Shown here: positions 47,571 through 57,211 of the stretch, in pieces | Numbering within the stretch: position 1 is the stretch's first letter | Layout of the letters: each line of letters begins with the position of its first letter | Source of the DNA: Microbispora oryzae | GTDB taxonomy: Bacteria > Actinomycetota > Actinomycetes > Streptosporangiales > Streptosporangiaceae | Length of the DNA stretch: 64,000 nucleotides | Direction of reading: 5' to 3' | Assembly (NCBI RefSeq): GCF_017896165.1 | Contig: NZ_JAFCNB010000002.1 | Location: 434,001-498,000, forward strand | Position numbers and translations under genes: made by a program | The notes under the pieces: generated by a model | The model's input: only the letters and a program-made list of their open reading frames with translations | What the model was told of the DNA's origin: nothing | Database searches by the model: none

Positions 47571-47642
47571 CTGGGGTACCAGGACTCGAACCTAGACTAA
47601 CGGAGCCAGAATCCGTCGGGCTGCCAATTACCCCATACCCCA
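47571..47642 (-). tRNA. tRNA-Gln (CUG)
   Basis: The minus-strand cloverleaf starts at 47642 with TGGGGTA paired to TACCCCA. The anticodon stem ACGGA/TCCGT holds the loop TTCTGGC with anticodon CTG. CCA is not encoded. It is first in a tRNA-Gln, tRNA-Glu, tRNA-Glu cluster. Confidence 0.95.
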
Positions 47643-47805
47643 TCTGCTTGCGGGACCCGTCGGTCTCGCTCGCGACTTCGGAAAGGATAGCCCAGCTTGG
47701 GACCCACCACCAAAACGATTGCCGCGTGCCCCCGGAATCTGCTCGGACGGTCTTGTCTGTGCGACGCTGTGACGAGCCCCCGCACCAGGTGAGGAGCCTC
47801 GTGAC

Positions 47806-49788
47806 ATGGTTTCGCCCCGCAATCCCTTCTTCAGCCCCAGCACCCTGCCGTACGGGCTCCCCGCCTTCGCGGAGATCGAGGACGAGCACTACGGGCCGGC
47901 CTTCGAGCGTGGCATGGCCGAGCATCTGGCCGAGATCGAGGCGATAGCCGGCGATCCCGAGCCGCCGACGTTCGAGAACACGATCGAGGCCCTGGAACGG
48001 TCTGGAGCGCTGCTGGAGCGGGTGGCGACCGTGTTCTTCAACCAGGCGTCCTCCGACACGACTCCGGCCATCCAGGAGATCCAGAAGGAGGTCACCCCGA
48101 AGCTGGCCGCGCACTCCGACGCCGTCCGTCTCAATCCCGCGCTGTTCGCCCGGATCAAGGCGGTGGAGGCGGCCGGCGAGGAGCAGCGGTGGCTGCTCGA
48201 CCGCTACCTGACGGACTTCGTCCGGGCCGGGGCGGAGCTGGGCCCGGCGGACCAGGAGCGCCTGAGGGAGATCAACGAGCGGCTCTCGGCGCTCGGGACG
48301 GACTTTCAGCAACGGCTCCTCTCCGACACGAACGCCCGCGCGGTCGAGGTGGACGACGCCGCCGAGCTCACCGGTCTGCCGGAGGACGCGGTACGGGCCC
48401 TCGCGGACACGGCCAGGGAGCGCGGCCTGCAGGAGGGCAGACACCTCATCACTCTGGTGCTCCCCACGGCCCAGCCGGTGCTCGCCCAGCTGGAAAGCCG
48501 TTCGCTGCGGGAGCGCGTCCACACGGCGTCGACGGGCCGCGGGGCGGACAACGCCGGCCTGATCAGGGAGATGGCCGTTCTGCGGCGCGAAAGGGCGCGG
48601 CTGCTGGGGTACGCGAACCACGCGGAGTACGTCCTGGCCGACCAGACGGCGGGCACCACGGCGGCGGTGACCGAGATGCTCAACCGGCTGGTGCCGGCGG
48701 CCGTGGCGAACGCCGGCAAGGAGCAGGCCGACCTGGAGGCGCTCGCCGGCCACGCCGTACAACCCTGGGACTGGGCGTTCTACGCGGAGCGGGTGCGAAG
48801 GGAGCGTTTCGACGTCGACGGCGCCCTCCTGCGGCCCTACTTCGAGCTGAACACGGTGCTGGAGAAGGGCGTTTTCCACGCCGCGACCCGCCTCTACGGC
48901 ATCACCTTCACCGAACGGCCGGACCTGCGCGCCCATCACCCTGACGCGCGGGTCTTCGAGGTGTTCGAGGAGGACGGCACGCCGCTCGGCCTGTTCGTCG
49001 GCGACTACCACGCCCGCGCGTCGAAGCGGGGCGGGGCCTGGATGAACAGCCTGGTCAAGCAGTCGGCGCTGGAGGGCACCCGCCCGGTCGTGGTCAACAA
49101 TCTCAACATCGTCAAGGGCGACCCGACCCTGTTGACCTTCGACGAGGTCAACACCATGTTCCACGAGTTCGGCCACGCCCTGCACGGGCTGTTCTCCGAC
49201 GTCCGCTACCCGCGCTTCTCCGGTACGGCGGTGCCCCGCGACTTCGTCGAGTATCCGTCCCAGGTCAACGAGATGTGGGCGACCCATCCGGAGATCCTGG
49301 CGAACTACGCGCGGCATCACGAGACCGGCGAGCCGATGCCGCAGGAGCTCGTCGACCGCATGCTGGAGGCCGAGAAGTTCAACCAGGGTTTCGCCACGGT
49401 GGAGTATCTGGCGGCCACGCTGCTCGACTGGGCCTGGCACACGACCTACGCGGGTGAGGACCCCGAGGAGTTCGAGCGGACGGCGCTCAAGGAGGCCGGG
49501 GTGGATCTGCCCGCCATCCCGCCCCGCTACCGCAGCGGCTACTTCGCCCACATCTGGGCGGGCGGCTACAGCGCCGGCTACTACTCCTACATCTGGAGCG
49601 AGGTCCTCGACGCCGACACGGTCGAGTGGTTCGGCGAGAACGGCGGCCTGCGCCGGGAGAACGGTGACCGTTTCCGCCGGGAACTGCTGTCGAAGGGCGG
49701 CAGTGTGGACGCGATGGCCGCGTTCCGGGAGTTCCGGGGCGGGGAGCCGGAGATCACGCCGTTGCTCGCGCGCCGCGGCCTGCTGTAG
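47806..49788 (+). CDS. M3-family oligopeptidase (peptidyl-dipeptidase Dcp type)
   Basis: The 660-residue cytoplasmic metallopeptidase degrades short peptides. The zinc motif HEFGH is in NTMFHEFGHALHGLFSDV near residue 456, with the third ligand Glu in the following EYPSQVNEMW region. FGDYHARASKRGGAWM-type sequence and the C-terminal GYSAGYYSYIWSEVLDAD are family landmarks. Length is normal (about 680). GAGGAG lies 9 bases before ATG 47806. Confidence 0.95.
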   Translation: MVSPRNPFFSPSTLPYGLPAFAEIEDEHYGPAFERGMAEHLAEIEAIAGDPEPPTFENTIEALERSGALLERVATVFFNQASSDTTPAIQEIQKEVTPKLAAHSDAVRLNPALFARIKAVEAAGEEQRWLLDRYLTDFVRAGAELGPADQERLREINERLSALGTDFQQRLLSDTNARAVEVDDAAELTGLPEDAVRALADTARERGLQEGRHLITLVLPTAQPVLAQLESRSLRERVHTASTGRGADNAGLIREMAVLRRERARLLGYANHAEYVLADQTAGTTAAVTEMLNRLVPAAVANAGKEQADLEALAGHAVQPWDWAFYAERVRRERFDVDGALLRPYFELNTVLEKGVFHAATRLYGITFTERPDLRAHHPDARVFEVFEEDGTPLGLFVGDYHARASKRGGAWMNSLVKQSALEGTRPVVVNNLNIVKGDPTLLTFDEVNTMFHEFGHALHGLFSDVRYPRFSGTAVPRDFVEYPSQVNEMWATHPEILANYARHHETGEPMPQELVDRMLEAEKFNQGFATVEYLAATLLDWAWHTTYAGEDPEEFERTALKEAGVDLPAIPPRYRSGYFAHIWAGGYSAGYYSYIWSEVLDADTVEWFGENGGLRRENGDRFRRELLSKGGSVDAMAAFREFRGGEPEITPLLARRGLL

Positions 49789-49972
49789 GGCGACCGGTCT
49801 GCTCGGCCGCCCGAAGGGCCGCCGACACGGCTGCCCGCACAGCCGCCGCACAACTGCCCGCACAACTGCCCAGGCGGCCGCTCACACGGCGGCCCGCGCG
49901 GGCTCGGCCCGGCCCCCGCCTCGGCGCCCCTGATTGCGCCTCGTGACGGCGGGGGCCGCGCCTCCCGGCCGG

Positions 49973-51337
49973 TCAGCCGAGCTTGGCGAGAGCCGTACGG
50001 ACCCGGTCGAGGGAACGCTCGCGCCCGAGGACCTCGATCGACTCGAACAGCGGCAGGCCGACGGTCCGGCCGGTGATCGCCACCCGGACGGGGGCCTGCG
50101 CCTTGCCCAGCTTGAGCCCGTGTGCGGCCCCGACCTCCTCCAGAGCCTCCTTCAGCGACTCCGGATCCCAGCTCACGGTCGCCAGCCGATCGGCGTACCC
50201 GCTGAGGATGTCGGCGGCGCCCGGCTTCATCGCCTTGTCCCAGGAAGGCTGGTCGAAGACGGGCTGGTCGAGGAAGAGGAAGTCGACGTTGGCCCGCACC
50301 TCGGACAGCACGGCGATCCGGGTCTGGACGAGCCCGGCCACCCGGCCGAACACCTCCCGGTCCCAGGCGGGGTCGAGCCAGGACTCGCAGCGCGCGACGA
50401 AGACCTCCGGCGGCAGGGCCCTGATGTACTCGCCGTTGAAGGCCCGCAGCTTCTTCTCGTCGAAGAAGGCGGGGGACGGGTTCACGTCCTCCAGCCGGAA
50501 CAGCGGCATCATCTCCGCCCACGGCATGATCTCCCGGTCGTCGCCGGGGCCCCAGCCGAGGAGCATGAGGTAGTTGACCATCGCCTCCGGGAGGTAGCCC
50601 TCCTCGCGATAGGACTCCAGCGCCACCTTGTCGCGGCGCTTGGACAGCTTCTGCCGCTTCTCGTTGACGATCACCGGCACGTGGGCCCACACCGGAGGAC
50701 GGGTGTCCAGCGCCTCCCACAGCAGCTGCTGCTTGGGCGTGTTGGAGAGGTGCTCCTCGGCCCGGATCACGTGGGTGATCCGCATCTCCATGTCGTCGAC
50801 CACGTTCGCGAGGATGAACAGCGGCGAGCCGTCGGCACGGACGATGACGAAGTCTTCCATCGCGGAGTTGGGGAACTCCACCCGGCCGCGGACCCTGTCG
50901 TCCACGACCGTCACGCCCTCGTCCGGGGTGCGGAAGCGGATGGCGCCCTCGGAGAGCCCGAGATCACGGCAGTGGCCGTCGTAGCCCTGGTATTCGGAGC
51001 CCGTCCGGGTCTTCACGTCGTCCCTGGTGCACGTGCAGTGGTAGGCCCGGCCGTCCTTGATCAGTTTGGCCGCCGCCTCGCGGTGCTGCTGCTCGTAGGC
51101 CGACTGGAAGTAGGGCCCCTCGAAGTGAGGGGAGGCACCGTCGATGCCGATCCAGGCCAGGGCCGAGATGATGCCCTCGGTCCACTCCGGCCGGTTGCGC
51201 GCCGCGTCCGTGTCTTCGATGCGCAGCACGAACGTGCCGCCGGACTGTTCGGCGACGGCCCAGTTGAACAGCGCGGAGCGAGCGCCGCCGACATGGAACA
51301 TGCCGGTGGGCGAAGGGGCGAAGCGCACCCTAATCAC
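49973..51337 (-). CDS. gltX: Glutamyl-tRNA synthetase
   Basis: The 454-residue class I synthetase has the HIGH-like motif in [20 protein letters not shown], the KMSKS-like KLSKRRDK, and a Cys cluster (CTCTRDD, CRDLG). It charges tRNA-Glu and, in bacteria without GlnRS, probably also tRNA-Gln for later transamidation; both tRNA types are encoded 2.4-4 kb away. GTG 51337 overlaps the end of the FAH-family gene by eight bases. Confidence 0.96.
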   Translation of the reverse strand: MIRVRFAPSPTGMFHVGGARSALFNWAVAEQSGGTFVLRIEDTDAARNRPEWTEGIISALAWIGIDGASPHFEGPYFQSAYEQQHREAAAKLIKDGRAYHCTCTRDDVKTRTGSEYQGYDGHCRDLGLSEGAIRFRTPDEGVTVVDDRVRGRVEFPNSAMEDFVIVRADGSPLFILANVVDDMEMRITHVIRAEEHLSNTPKQQLLWEALDTRPPVWAHVPVIVNEKRQKLSKRRDKVALESYREEGYLPEAMVNYLMLLGWGPGDDREIMPWAEMMPLFRLEDVNPSPAFFDEKKLRAFNGEYIRALPPEVFVARCESWLDPAWDREVFGRVAGLVQTRIAVLSEVRANVDFLFLDQPVFDQPSWDKAMKPGAADILSGYADRLATVSWDPESLKEALEEVGAAHGLKLGKAQAPVRVAITGRTVGLPLFESIEVLGRERSLDRVRTALAKLG

Positions 51338-52100
51338 GTGAGATCACCCGGTTAGTAAGAGTTCCGATTCCTTCGATGCCGACGCCGACCTCGTCGCCCA
51401 CCTGCATGGGCCCGACCCCGGCGGGCGTGCCGGTCAGGATGACGTCCCCCGGCAGCAGCGTCATGACCGCGCTGATGTACGCCACGAGCTCGGGGACGCC
51501 GTGGAGCAACAGGGAGGTGCGGGCGCTCTGCCTGAGCTCCCCGTTCAGCGTCGTGGTGATGGCGAGGTCGGCGGGGTCGAGCGACGTCTCGATCCAGGGC
51601 CCGAGCGGGCAGAACGTGTCAAAGCTCTTGCCCCTGGTCCACTGCACGTCCTTCTGCTGCACGTCGCGGGCGGTGACATCGTTGGCGCAGGTGTAGCCGA
51701 AGATCACATCGTGCGCGCGCTCGACCGGCACGTCGCGGCACAGCCGGCCGATGACCACGGCCAGCTCTCCTTCGAAGTCCACCCGGCTGGACAGCTTCTC
51801 CGGATAGGCGATGGGCTCGCCCGGCCCGATCACCGATGTGCTCGGCTTGAGGAAGATGGTCGGCTCCTCCGGCGGCTCGCCGCCCATCTCCCTCGCGTGG
51901 TCGGCGTAGTTCTTGCCGATACACACGATCTTGCTGGGCAGCATGGGGGCGAGCATCCGGACCTCCGCCACCGGGAACCGCTCACCGGTGACCTCCACCC
52001 CGCCGAAGGGGTGACCGTCGATCCTGGCGATGACCTCGCCGCCGTCTTCAACCGCCCCGAACGCGACCCCGTCGCCCTTCGAGAACCTCGCGATACGCAC
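51330..52100 (-). CDS. Fumarylacetoacetate hydrolase-family protein
   Basis: The 256-residue protein has the FAH fold: [33 protein letters not shown], the metal-binding [10 protein letters not shown] and [11 protein letters not shown], and [14 protein letters not shown]. It probably cleaves or decarboxylates a 2-oxo acid. It precedes and overlaps gltX, a conserved pairing in actinomycetes. GTG start at 52100. Confidence 0.92.
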   Translation of the reverse strand: MRIARFSKGDGVAFGAVEDGGEVIARIDGHPFGGVEVTGERFPVAEVRMLAPMLPSKIVCIGKNYADHAREMGGEPPEEPTIFLKPSTSVIGPGEPIAYPEKLSSRVDFEGELAVVIGRLCRDVPVERAHDVIFGYTCANDVTARDVQQKDVQWTRGKSFDTFCPLGPWIETSLDPADLAITTTLNGELRQSARTSLLLHGVPELVAYISAVMTLLPGDVILTGTPAGVGPMQVGDEVGVGIEGIGTLTNRVISRD

Positions 52101-52259
52101 GTGACGAGCCTAGCCGGGACGGCCCCGTGTTCGCGTTCGCCCGGGCCGCCTGTGGACAACGCGGCGCGGCGCCTACCGGGGATCCGGCGCAGGTCCGCCG
52201 TAAGGTGGGTCGTGGTGGCCGTCCGGTCACGCCGGTGAGCGAGTCGTGCGGGAGTCCAT

Positions 52260-52643
52260 GTGCCTTCGATCGTGAAGATCAACGTGCTTGCGGTGCCCGA
52301 GCAGATGCGCCAGGAACTGGAGCGGCGCTTCGCCAACCGGGCCGGGATGGTCGAGTCGTCCGACGGGTTCGAGTGGTTCGAGCTGCTGCGGCCGGTGGAG
52401 GGGACCGACCGCTACCTCGTCTACACCCGCTGGCGCAGCGAGGAGGACTTCCAGCGCTGGCAGCGGAGCCAGGCGTTCCAGGCCGGTCACGCCCAGGCCG
52501 CCGAAGGGGCCGCCCAGGGGACCGGCCACGGACACGGCCAGGGGCAGGGACATGGCCAGGGGCACGGGCACGGCGGCCCGGCCGCCTCGGGCTCCGAGCT
52601 GTGGTCGTTCGAGGTCGTGGAGTCCGTGGGGCCGCGCGAGTGA
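52260..52643 (+). CDS. MhuD/IsdG-like haem-degrading monooxygenase with His-rich insert
   Basis: The 127-residue protein matches mycobacterial MhuD along its length as I remember it: VKIN with Asn8, LLRPVEGTDRYLVYTRW, Trp67 and His77 (QAGH) at the positions of the catalytic Asn, Trp and haem-ligating His. Between the helix and the last strand it carries an unusual insert at 87-106, GHGHGQGQGHGQGHGHGG. It should open the haem ring to release iron; the insert may bind metal or haem. GTG 52260 follows GGGAGT. Confidence 0.85.
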   Translation: MPSIVKINVLAVPEQMRQELERRFANRAGMVESSDGFEWFELLRPVEGTDRYLVYTRWRSEEDFQRWQRSQAFQAGHAQAAEGAAQGTGHGHGQGQGHGQGHGHGGPAASGSELWSFEVVESVGPRE

Positions 52644-52729
52644 CCAGGGTGACATGCGGGACTTGACGGGATCAGCGTGATTCCGGCAGCATGTCCCGCC
52701 CCCTGAATCATGGTTCGAAAGGAACCGGC

Positions 52730-54400
52730 GTGCGCCGCCGCACCTCCGCTCTCGGTCTGCTGGCCGTCCTGCTGCTGACCGAGCTGTTCAGCGCCCCCGC
52801 GCGGGCCGCCACCGGCCCCGTCCACACGCCCGAGTGCCAGGGTGACTGGCTCCCGGCCACGCCCACGTCCCCCGACGTCATGGACGGCAAGCTGTCGTTC
52901 CTGGGGCTTCCGGCGGTCACCGTCGGCAAGAACGTCAACTGGCGGATGGATCCGTACAAGAACAGGTCCTGGGAGATGGTGTTCCAGTCGCTGCGCTGGA
53001 TGGGCCGCCTGGTCGCCGACTACGAGTCGACGGGCAAGGACGCCTACCTCGACCGGGCCGTGGAGATCGCCCACGACTGGGTCGCCGACAACCCGCTCGG
53101 CGGGCGCACCACCAGCAAGTACGCGTGGGCGGAGCACCCGATCGCGCTGCGCGCCCCGGCTCTCGTGTGCCTGAGCCGGCACGTGTCCGCCGACTGGCTG
53201 ACCAGAAGCCTCGCCCTGCACGCGAAGCTGCTGTCGGATCCGCGCAAGTACGAGGCCGGGCACAACCACGGCCTCGACCAGGACATCGGCCTGCTCCGCA
53301 TCGGCTGCAGGTATCACAACAAGGGCTGGCAGAACCTGGCGCTGAGCCGCATGGTGAAGTCGGCCAAGCTGGACATCGACGCTCAGGGCGCGCTGCGCGA
53401 GCAGGCCCCCCGTTACGCGATGTACGTGTACGACCGGCTCGGGGTGGCGGTCGACACGATCAAGGACTGCGGGCGCGCGGTGCCCGCCGATCTCGCCACC
53501 CGGTGGAGGCATCTGCCCGAGCACATCAGCGCCGCGACCCAGCCCAACGGCTACATGGTGCCCCTCGGCGACGGCCCGGCCGACGTGCAGCCCGCCAGCT
53601 TCCCGCACAGCGACAGGACGGTGCAGGTCTTCGACGGCGGTTACGTGTTCGGGCGGACGGCCTGGGGTGACGCCCAGTCGGCCTACTACTCGATCCGCTT
53701 CGGGCCCGGTCAGAAGTTCCACGGCCACGAAGACCACCTGGGCGTCACCTATTACGCGCAGGGCCGCTCGATCCTGACCGAGGCCGGCTTCCACTCCTAC
53801 GAGAACACCCCGTACCGGCGGTGGACGCTCACCCCCGAGGCGCACAACGTGCCGGTGATCGTCGGGCGGAGGCTCCGCCCGCACACCGCCACGGCCCTCA
53901 CCCGCGAGTCGATCCACAAGGACCGGCAGACGTTCACCCTGACCGACCGGGCGTACGGCGTGCGCAGGACGCGGTCGGTGCTGGTCAACCACCATCGGGA
54001 CGTGATGGCGGTGCTCGACACCGCCGCCGCCCCGCTGCGCGACCTGTGGCACTTCGACCCCTCGCTGAAGGTGGTCTCCAACGCCAAGGGCACGATCGTC
54101 GTCGCGGACGGCGACTGGCGGGCCACGCTCGTCCAGCTGTCACCGGCCACGTGCGCCCCCGCCCGCGGCCAGCAGGTGGTCAGTGGGCGGACCGGCCCCT
54201 ACCAGGGGTGGATCTCCCCCGGCTACATGCGGAAGACGGCCGCGCCCGCCGTCGTCTCTCCCACGGCGAAGGCGCTGCTCACCATCGTCGTGCCGGGCAC
54301 GGACGATCCGGCCGTCACCTGTTCGGGCCACACCGTCACGGTCCACTCCCCCGGCGGCCCCGTCACCCTGCACACGAGCGCCTCGGGCAGCCTCAGCTAG
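52730..54400 (+). CDS. Secreted heparinase II/III-type polysaccharide lyase
   Basis: The 556-residue protein starts with a signal peptide (RRRTSALGLLAVLLLTELFS, cleavage after APARA) and continues with an alpha-toroid (SWEMVFQSLRWMGRLVADYE, HNHGLDQDIGLLR) and a beta-sandwich (GHEDHLGVTYYAQGRSILTE), the layout of heparinase II/III lyases. His and Tyr residues in NHGLDQD and RYAMYVYDR are probable catalytic groups. It likely cuts an acidic polysaccharide outside the cell. GTG 52730 follows AAAGGAA; an ATG at 52691 lacks a ribosome site. Confidence 0.85.
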   Translation: MRRRTSALGLLAVLLLTELFSAPARAATGPVHTPECQGDWLPATPTSPDVMDGKLSFLGLPAVTVGKNVNWRMDPYKNRSWEMVFQSLRWMGRLVADYESTGKDAYLDRAVEIAHDWVADNPLGGRTTSKYAWAEHPIALRAPALVCLSRHVSADWLTRSLALHAKLLSDPRKYEAGHNHGLDQDIGLLRIGCRYHNKGWQNLALSRMVKSAKLDIDAQGALREQAPRYAMYVYDRLGVAVDTIKDCGRAVPADLATRWRHLPEHISAATQPNGYMVPLGDGPADVQPASFPHSDRTVQVFDGGYVFGRTAWGDAQSAYYSIRFGPGQKFHGHEDHLGVTYYAQGRSILTEAGFHSYENTPYRRWTLTPEAHNVPVIVGRRLRPHTATALTRESIHKDRQTFTLTDRAYGVRRTRSVLVNHHRDVMAVLDTAAAPLRDLWHFDPSLKVVSNAKGTIVVADGDWRATLVQLSPATCAPARGQQVVSGRTGPYQGWISPGYMRKTAAPAVVSPTAKALLTIVVPGTDDPAVTCSGHTVTVHSPGGPVTLHTSASGSLS

Positions 54401-54513
54401 CGGACCGGAGATCCCACTGCCGGTTCGGCCTCCCCGTGATCGGGGCGGCCGTTCCGGCTGCGGGCCCGGTGCGGGAGGCCGGGCCCGGTCAGCGGAGTCT
54501 GTGGCGTCAGAGA

Positions 54514-54540
54514 ATCAGTGACATCAGTGACATCAGTGAC
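54514..54540. repeat. ATCAGTGAC, three perfect tandem copies
   Basis: Nine-base units at 54514-54522, 54523-54531 and 54532-54540, lying 20 bases downstream of the stop of the minus-strand DivIVA-like gene. A dyad gtcactg/cagtg follows at about 54551-54566. Confidence 0.9.
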
Positions 54541-54559
54541 GCCGGGGACGTCACTGGAG

Positions 54560-55210
54560 TCAGTGGAGGACGGACGTCGAGCCGTTGACCATCTGGTGGC
54601 CCTTGTCGGGCAGCGCGCCGAGCTTGTCCACCTCCTGCGCGAGCCCTTCGAGGACGGCGCGCAACTGCACCTGGGTGACGTCGGCGAAGGTCCGCAGGTA
54701 GGCGATGCGCCGCTCCAGCTCTTCGGCCTCGGCCGACTGCACGCCGGGCCCGGACCGGTAGGCGCCGACCGCCTGGTTGGCGGCCTCCTCCGCCTGGCGC
54801 TGCGCCTCCTGGAGGATCTGCTCGTACTGCTGGCGGGCCTCCCCGACGATCCGCCTGGCGTAGTCTTCCGCCTCCGCGATCTGGGCGTCCGCCGTCTGCT
54901 GGGCGCGGGACAGGATGTTGATGGCGTCGACGCTGAGGTGCGCCTGCGGCGCGCCGGCGTTGTCCATGTTGACGCCGTGTTCCTTGTACCACTGCTTCAT
55001 CCGGTCGACGCTCGCGCGCAGTTCGGCCTTCTCCCGGTCACCGGCCGCGATGTCCTCGGCGAGGCGGTAGAGGAACGTCCGCACCTCGTCCTCGTTGTAG
55101 CCGCGCTTCCCGAAGCTGGTGCGGGAGAAGTCCTGCTTCCGCACCCGGTCCGGGGTGAGCGGCTGGCGGTCGCGCAGTGGGCGGTCTCCCCAGGGGACCT
55201 CTGTCGTCAT
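54560..55210 (-). CDS. DivIVA-like coiled-coil protein
   Basis: The 216-residue protein has a DivIVA-type N-terminal region (LTPDRVRKQDFSRTSFGKRG, YNEDEVRTFLYRLAEDI) and then a long coiled coil (SRAQQTADAQIAEAEDYARR, EARQQYEQILQEAQRQAEEA). DivIVA proteins mark curved membrane and the growing pole. Its ATG overlaps the flavohaemoglobin stop (ATGA), so it is the third gene of a globin operon, an unexpected partner. Function here is unknown. Confidence 0.85.
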   Translation of the reverse strand: MTTEVPWGDRPLRDRQPLTPDRVRKQDFSRTSFGKRGYNEDEVRTFLYRLAEDIAAGDREKAELRASVDRMKQWYKEHGVNMDNAGAPQAHLSVDAINILSRAQQTADAQIAEAEDYARRIVGEARQQYEQILQEAQRQAEEAANQAVGAYRSGPGVQSAEAEELERRIAYLRTFADVTQVQLRAVLEGLAQEVDKLGALPDKGHQMVNGSTSVLH

Positions 55211-56328
55211 GACTCCCGACCTCTGTCGCTCGTGAACTCGTCGAAGTGGATCTGCTCGGGCGGCACGCCTGCGTCCAGCAGCCGCGCGACGGTGGCCTGC
55301 ACCATCTGCTCGGAGCCGCACACGAAGACGTCCTGGCCGCGCCACGCCTGCAGGGCGGCGTCCACCGCGTAGGCCCGGGTGCCCCGATAGAGGGGATCAT
55401 GTGAGGCGACGGGATACAGATTGAGCCAGGGATGCTCGGCGTCCATCTTGGCCAGGGCCTCCATGTCGTACAGCTCACGGCCGCTCCTGGCGCCCACCAC
55501 AAGGTCGACCGTACGCGGGGGGCCGTCGTACATCACCTGTTCGACCAGTGCCTTGAGCGGGGCGAGGCCGGTGCCGCCGGCGACGAGGAGCAGGTTGTTC
55601 CGGCTGTCCTTGGAGAGGGTGAGCCGGTCGCCCACCGGTGCGCCGACCCGGAGGATGTCCCCGTGCCGCGCGCCGTGGACGAGGGCCGTGCTGAGCGTGC
55701 CGCCGTCCACGACCCGCACATGCAGGTCGACGGTGTTGTCCTGACGCGGAGCGTTGGCGAAGGAGTAGTACCGCCAGATCCGCGGGCGCCTCGCGTAGGA
55801 GACGGACGCCGACTGCCCCGGAAGGAAGGGGTACTGGTAGTTGAGCCGCACCCGGATGACGGCGACCCCCAGCGCGCGGATCTCGTGGTTGACGATCTCG
55901 CCCTCCCACCAGGGGGGCGCGGTCTTCGACGACTCGTTGGCCGCCTCCGTCATGACCTGGGCCACCAGGTTGTACGCCTGCGCCCAGTCGTGGGCGAGGG
56001 CGGGGGTCCAGCCCTCGCCCAGGAAGTGTTCGAGAGTGGCGAGCAGCGCCCGGCCGACCGCCGGGTAGTGGTCGGCCGTGACGGCGAACTTACGGTGGTC
56101 GCGACCGAGCTGCTGGAGGAACGGGACCAGTTCCTCCACTCGGTCGACGTTGCTGACGATGTGCCCGAGCGCGCCCACGAGCCGGTCGCGCTGGCGGGCC
56201 ATCGAGACCGGGAACAGGTCCCGGGTCTCGGGATTCACCAGGAACAGGGCCGAGTAGAAGTACAGCGGCACCTGATCGCCCGACCGGGTTACCAGGTGCC
56301 AGCTGTCCTTCAGTGCTTGGACGTCCAA
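55207..56328 (-). CDS. Flavohaemoglobin (NO dioxygenase type)
   Basis: The 373-residue protein joins a globin (about 1-135) with B10 Tyr25 (LYFYSALF) and proximal His78 (GRDHRKFAV) to a ferredoxin-reductase module with FAD motif RYYSFANAP and NAD motif GGTGLAPLKAL, plus FVCGSEQMVQ near the end. It likely oxidises nitric oxide to nitrate. It is a little shorter than E. coli Hmp (396). The start appears to be TTG 56328, one base after the stop of the truncated haemoglobin gene, with no clear ribosome site, so translation is probably coupled. Confidence 0.9.
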   Translation of the reverse strand: MDVQALKDSWHLVTRSGDQVPLYFYSALFLVNPETRDLFPVSMARQRDRLVGALGHIVSNVDRVEELVPFLQQLGRDHRKFAVTADHYPAVGRALLATLEHFLGEGWTPALAHDWAQAYNLVAQVMTEAANESSKTAPPWWEGEIVNHEIRALGVAVIRVRLNYQYPFLPGQSASVSYARRPRIWRYYSFANAPRQDNTVDLHVRVVDGGTLSTALVHGARHGDILRVGAPVGDRLTLSKDSRNNLLLVAGGTGLAPLKALVEQVMYDGPPRTVDLVVGARSGRELYDMEALAKMDAEHPWLNLYPVASHDPLYRGTRAYAVDAALQAWRGQDVFVCGSEQMVQATVARLLDAGVPPEQIHFDEFTSDRGRES

Positions 56329-56329
56329 C

Positions 56330-56713
56330 TTAGTCGGCCGCCTCGACGGGCTCGGCGACGATGGACGACTGCACCGTGCTCAGGGTGAGCGCCACGTGCT
56401 GCAGGATCTCGTCGCCGACACCACCGTCCCGCAGCAGGGTGAGGAGGATGTCGCCGACCTTCGCGTAGTGCTGGGCGGTGATGCCGAGGCCCGCGTGCGC
56501 CGCCCCCAGGTCGCGGCCCTCGTACGTCTCGGAGCCGCCGAGGACGGAGCACAGCAGCATGACCATGTGCCGCTTGAGCTGAGGAATGTTCACATCGGTG
56601 AAGTACGGCGCCAGATCGCCGTCCGCGAGCACGAGCGTGTAAAAGCGATCCACGACGTCGCGGACGACCGGCGCGCCACCGATCTGGTCGTAATAGGACG
56701 GCGAGGTTGTCAC
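56330..56713 (-). CDS. Truncated haemoglobin, group 1 (GlbN type)
   Basis: The 127-residue protein aligns by eye with M. tuberculosis trHbN: YYDQIGGAPVV, B10 Tyr25 in DRFYTLVLAD, and proximal His82 in GITAQHYAKV. The distal E11 position (Gln in trHbN) is Met50 and the tunnel-gating Phe is Leu54. It probably binds O2 or NO. GTG 56713 has AGGAGGG upstream. It is the first gene of the unit with flavohaemoglobin and the DivIVA-like protein. Confidence 0.9.
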   Translation of the reverse strand: MTTSPSYYDQIGGAPVVRDVVDRFYTLVLADGDLAPYFTDVNIPQLKRHMVMLLCSVLGGSETYEGRDLGAAHAGLGITAQHYAKVGDILLTLLRDGGVGDEILQHVALTLSTVQSSIVAEPVEAAD

Positions 56714-57074
56714 AGACCCTCCTCATCAGGCATGCGCCGCGCCGTGCTATTGACAGTGGGGGGAAAGATCTCCAACTGCGTTCCGTCACGACGTCGGGCA
56801 TGCGGGAGTGATGGCTCATTGCGATCAAAATCCGGCCCGGCCGCGGCTCGGAGGACGGCGGTCCGGCGCACCCCGCGAAAGGCGCGGGACGCGTACAGGT
56901 GCGTCGTTCTTCCGTCACCCTCCGCCGAGCCAGAACGAATACCGAGACCCGCGGACCGCGCCAGGACCCTGGTACGCCGTCGGTCTCTCGGAGCTCCGCC
57001 TATCTAAGCACCAATTACACCCTCTGTCTAAGAAACCCCAGGTATTCCGTAAGTCTTTTTTCTCCGAAGACGCC

Positions 57075-57131
57075 GCCGCCCGCCCCCTCCGTCGTACGGA
57101 TCGTTCCCGTACGTCGGAGGGGGCGGGCGGC
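57075..57131. terminator. Long hairpin downstream of cimA
   Basis: A 25-bp stem with one mismatch (57075-57099 with 57107-57131) and a 7-nt loop lies 80 bases past the cimA stop. Confidence 0.75.
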
Positions 57132-57165
57132 GAAGAAACCGGGGTCCTCGGCGGGTTCTCGGGGA

Positions 57166-57201
57166 CCTGTCAGTGGGCCTGTCAGTGGGCCTGTCAGCGG
57201 G
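57166..57201. repeat. CCTGTCAGTGGG, three tandem copies
   Basis: Twelve-base units at 57166, 57178 and 57190; the third has one C for T change. They lie 10 bases downstream of the cimA stop. Confidence 0.9.
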
Positions 57202-57211
57202 GCCCGGCGGG

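Larger units (their letters stand above)
56714..57211. other. Intergenic region between cimA end and globin operon
   Basis: These 498 bases hold no supported gene. From right to left they contain three 12-bp repeats (57166-57201), a 25-bp stem hairpin (57075-57131), an AT-richer stretch with TTTTTT at about 57055-57060, and the presumed globin promoter. I saw no NsrR-type or DevR-type box I could defend. Confidence 0.55.
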
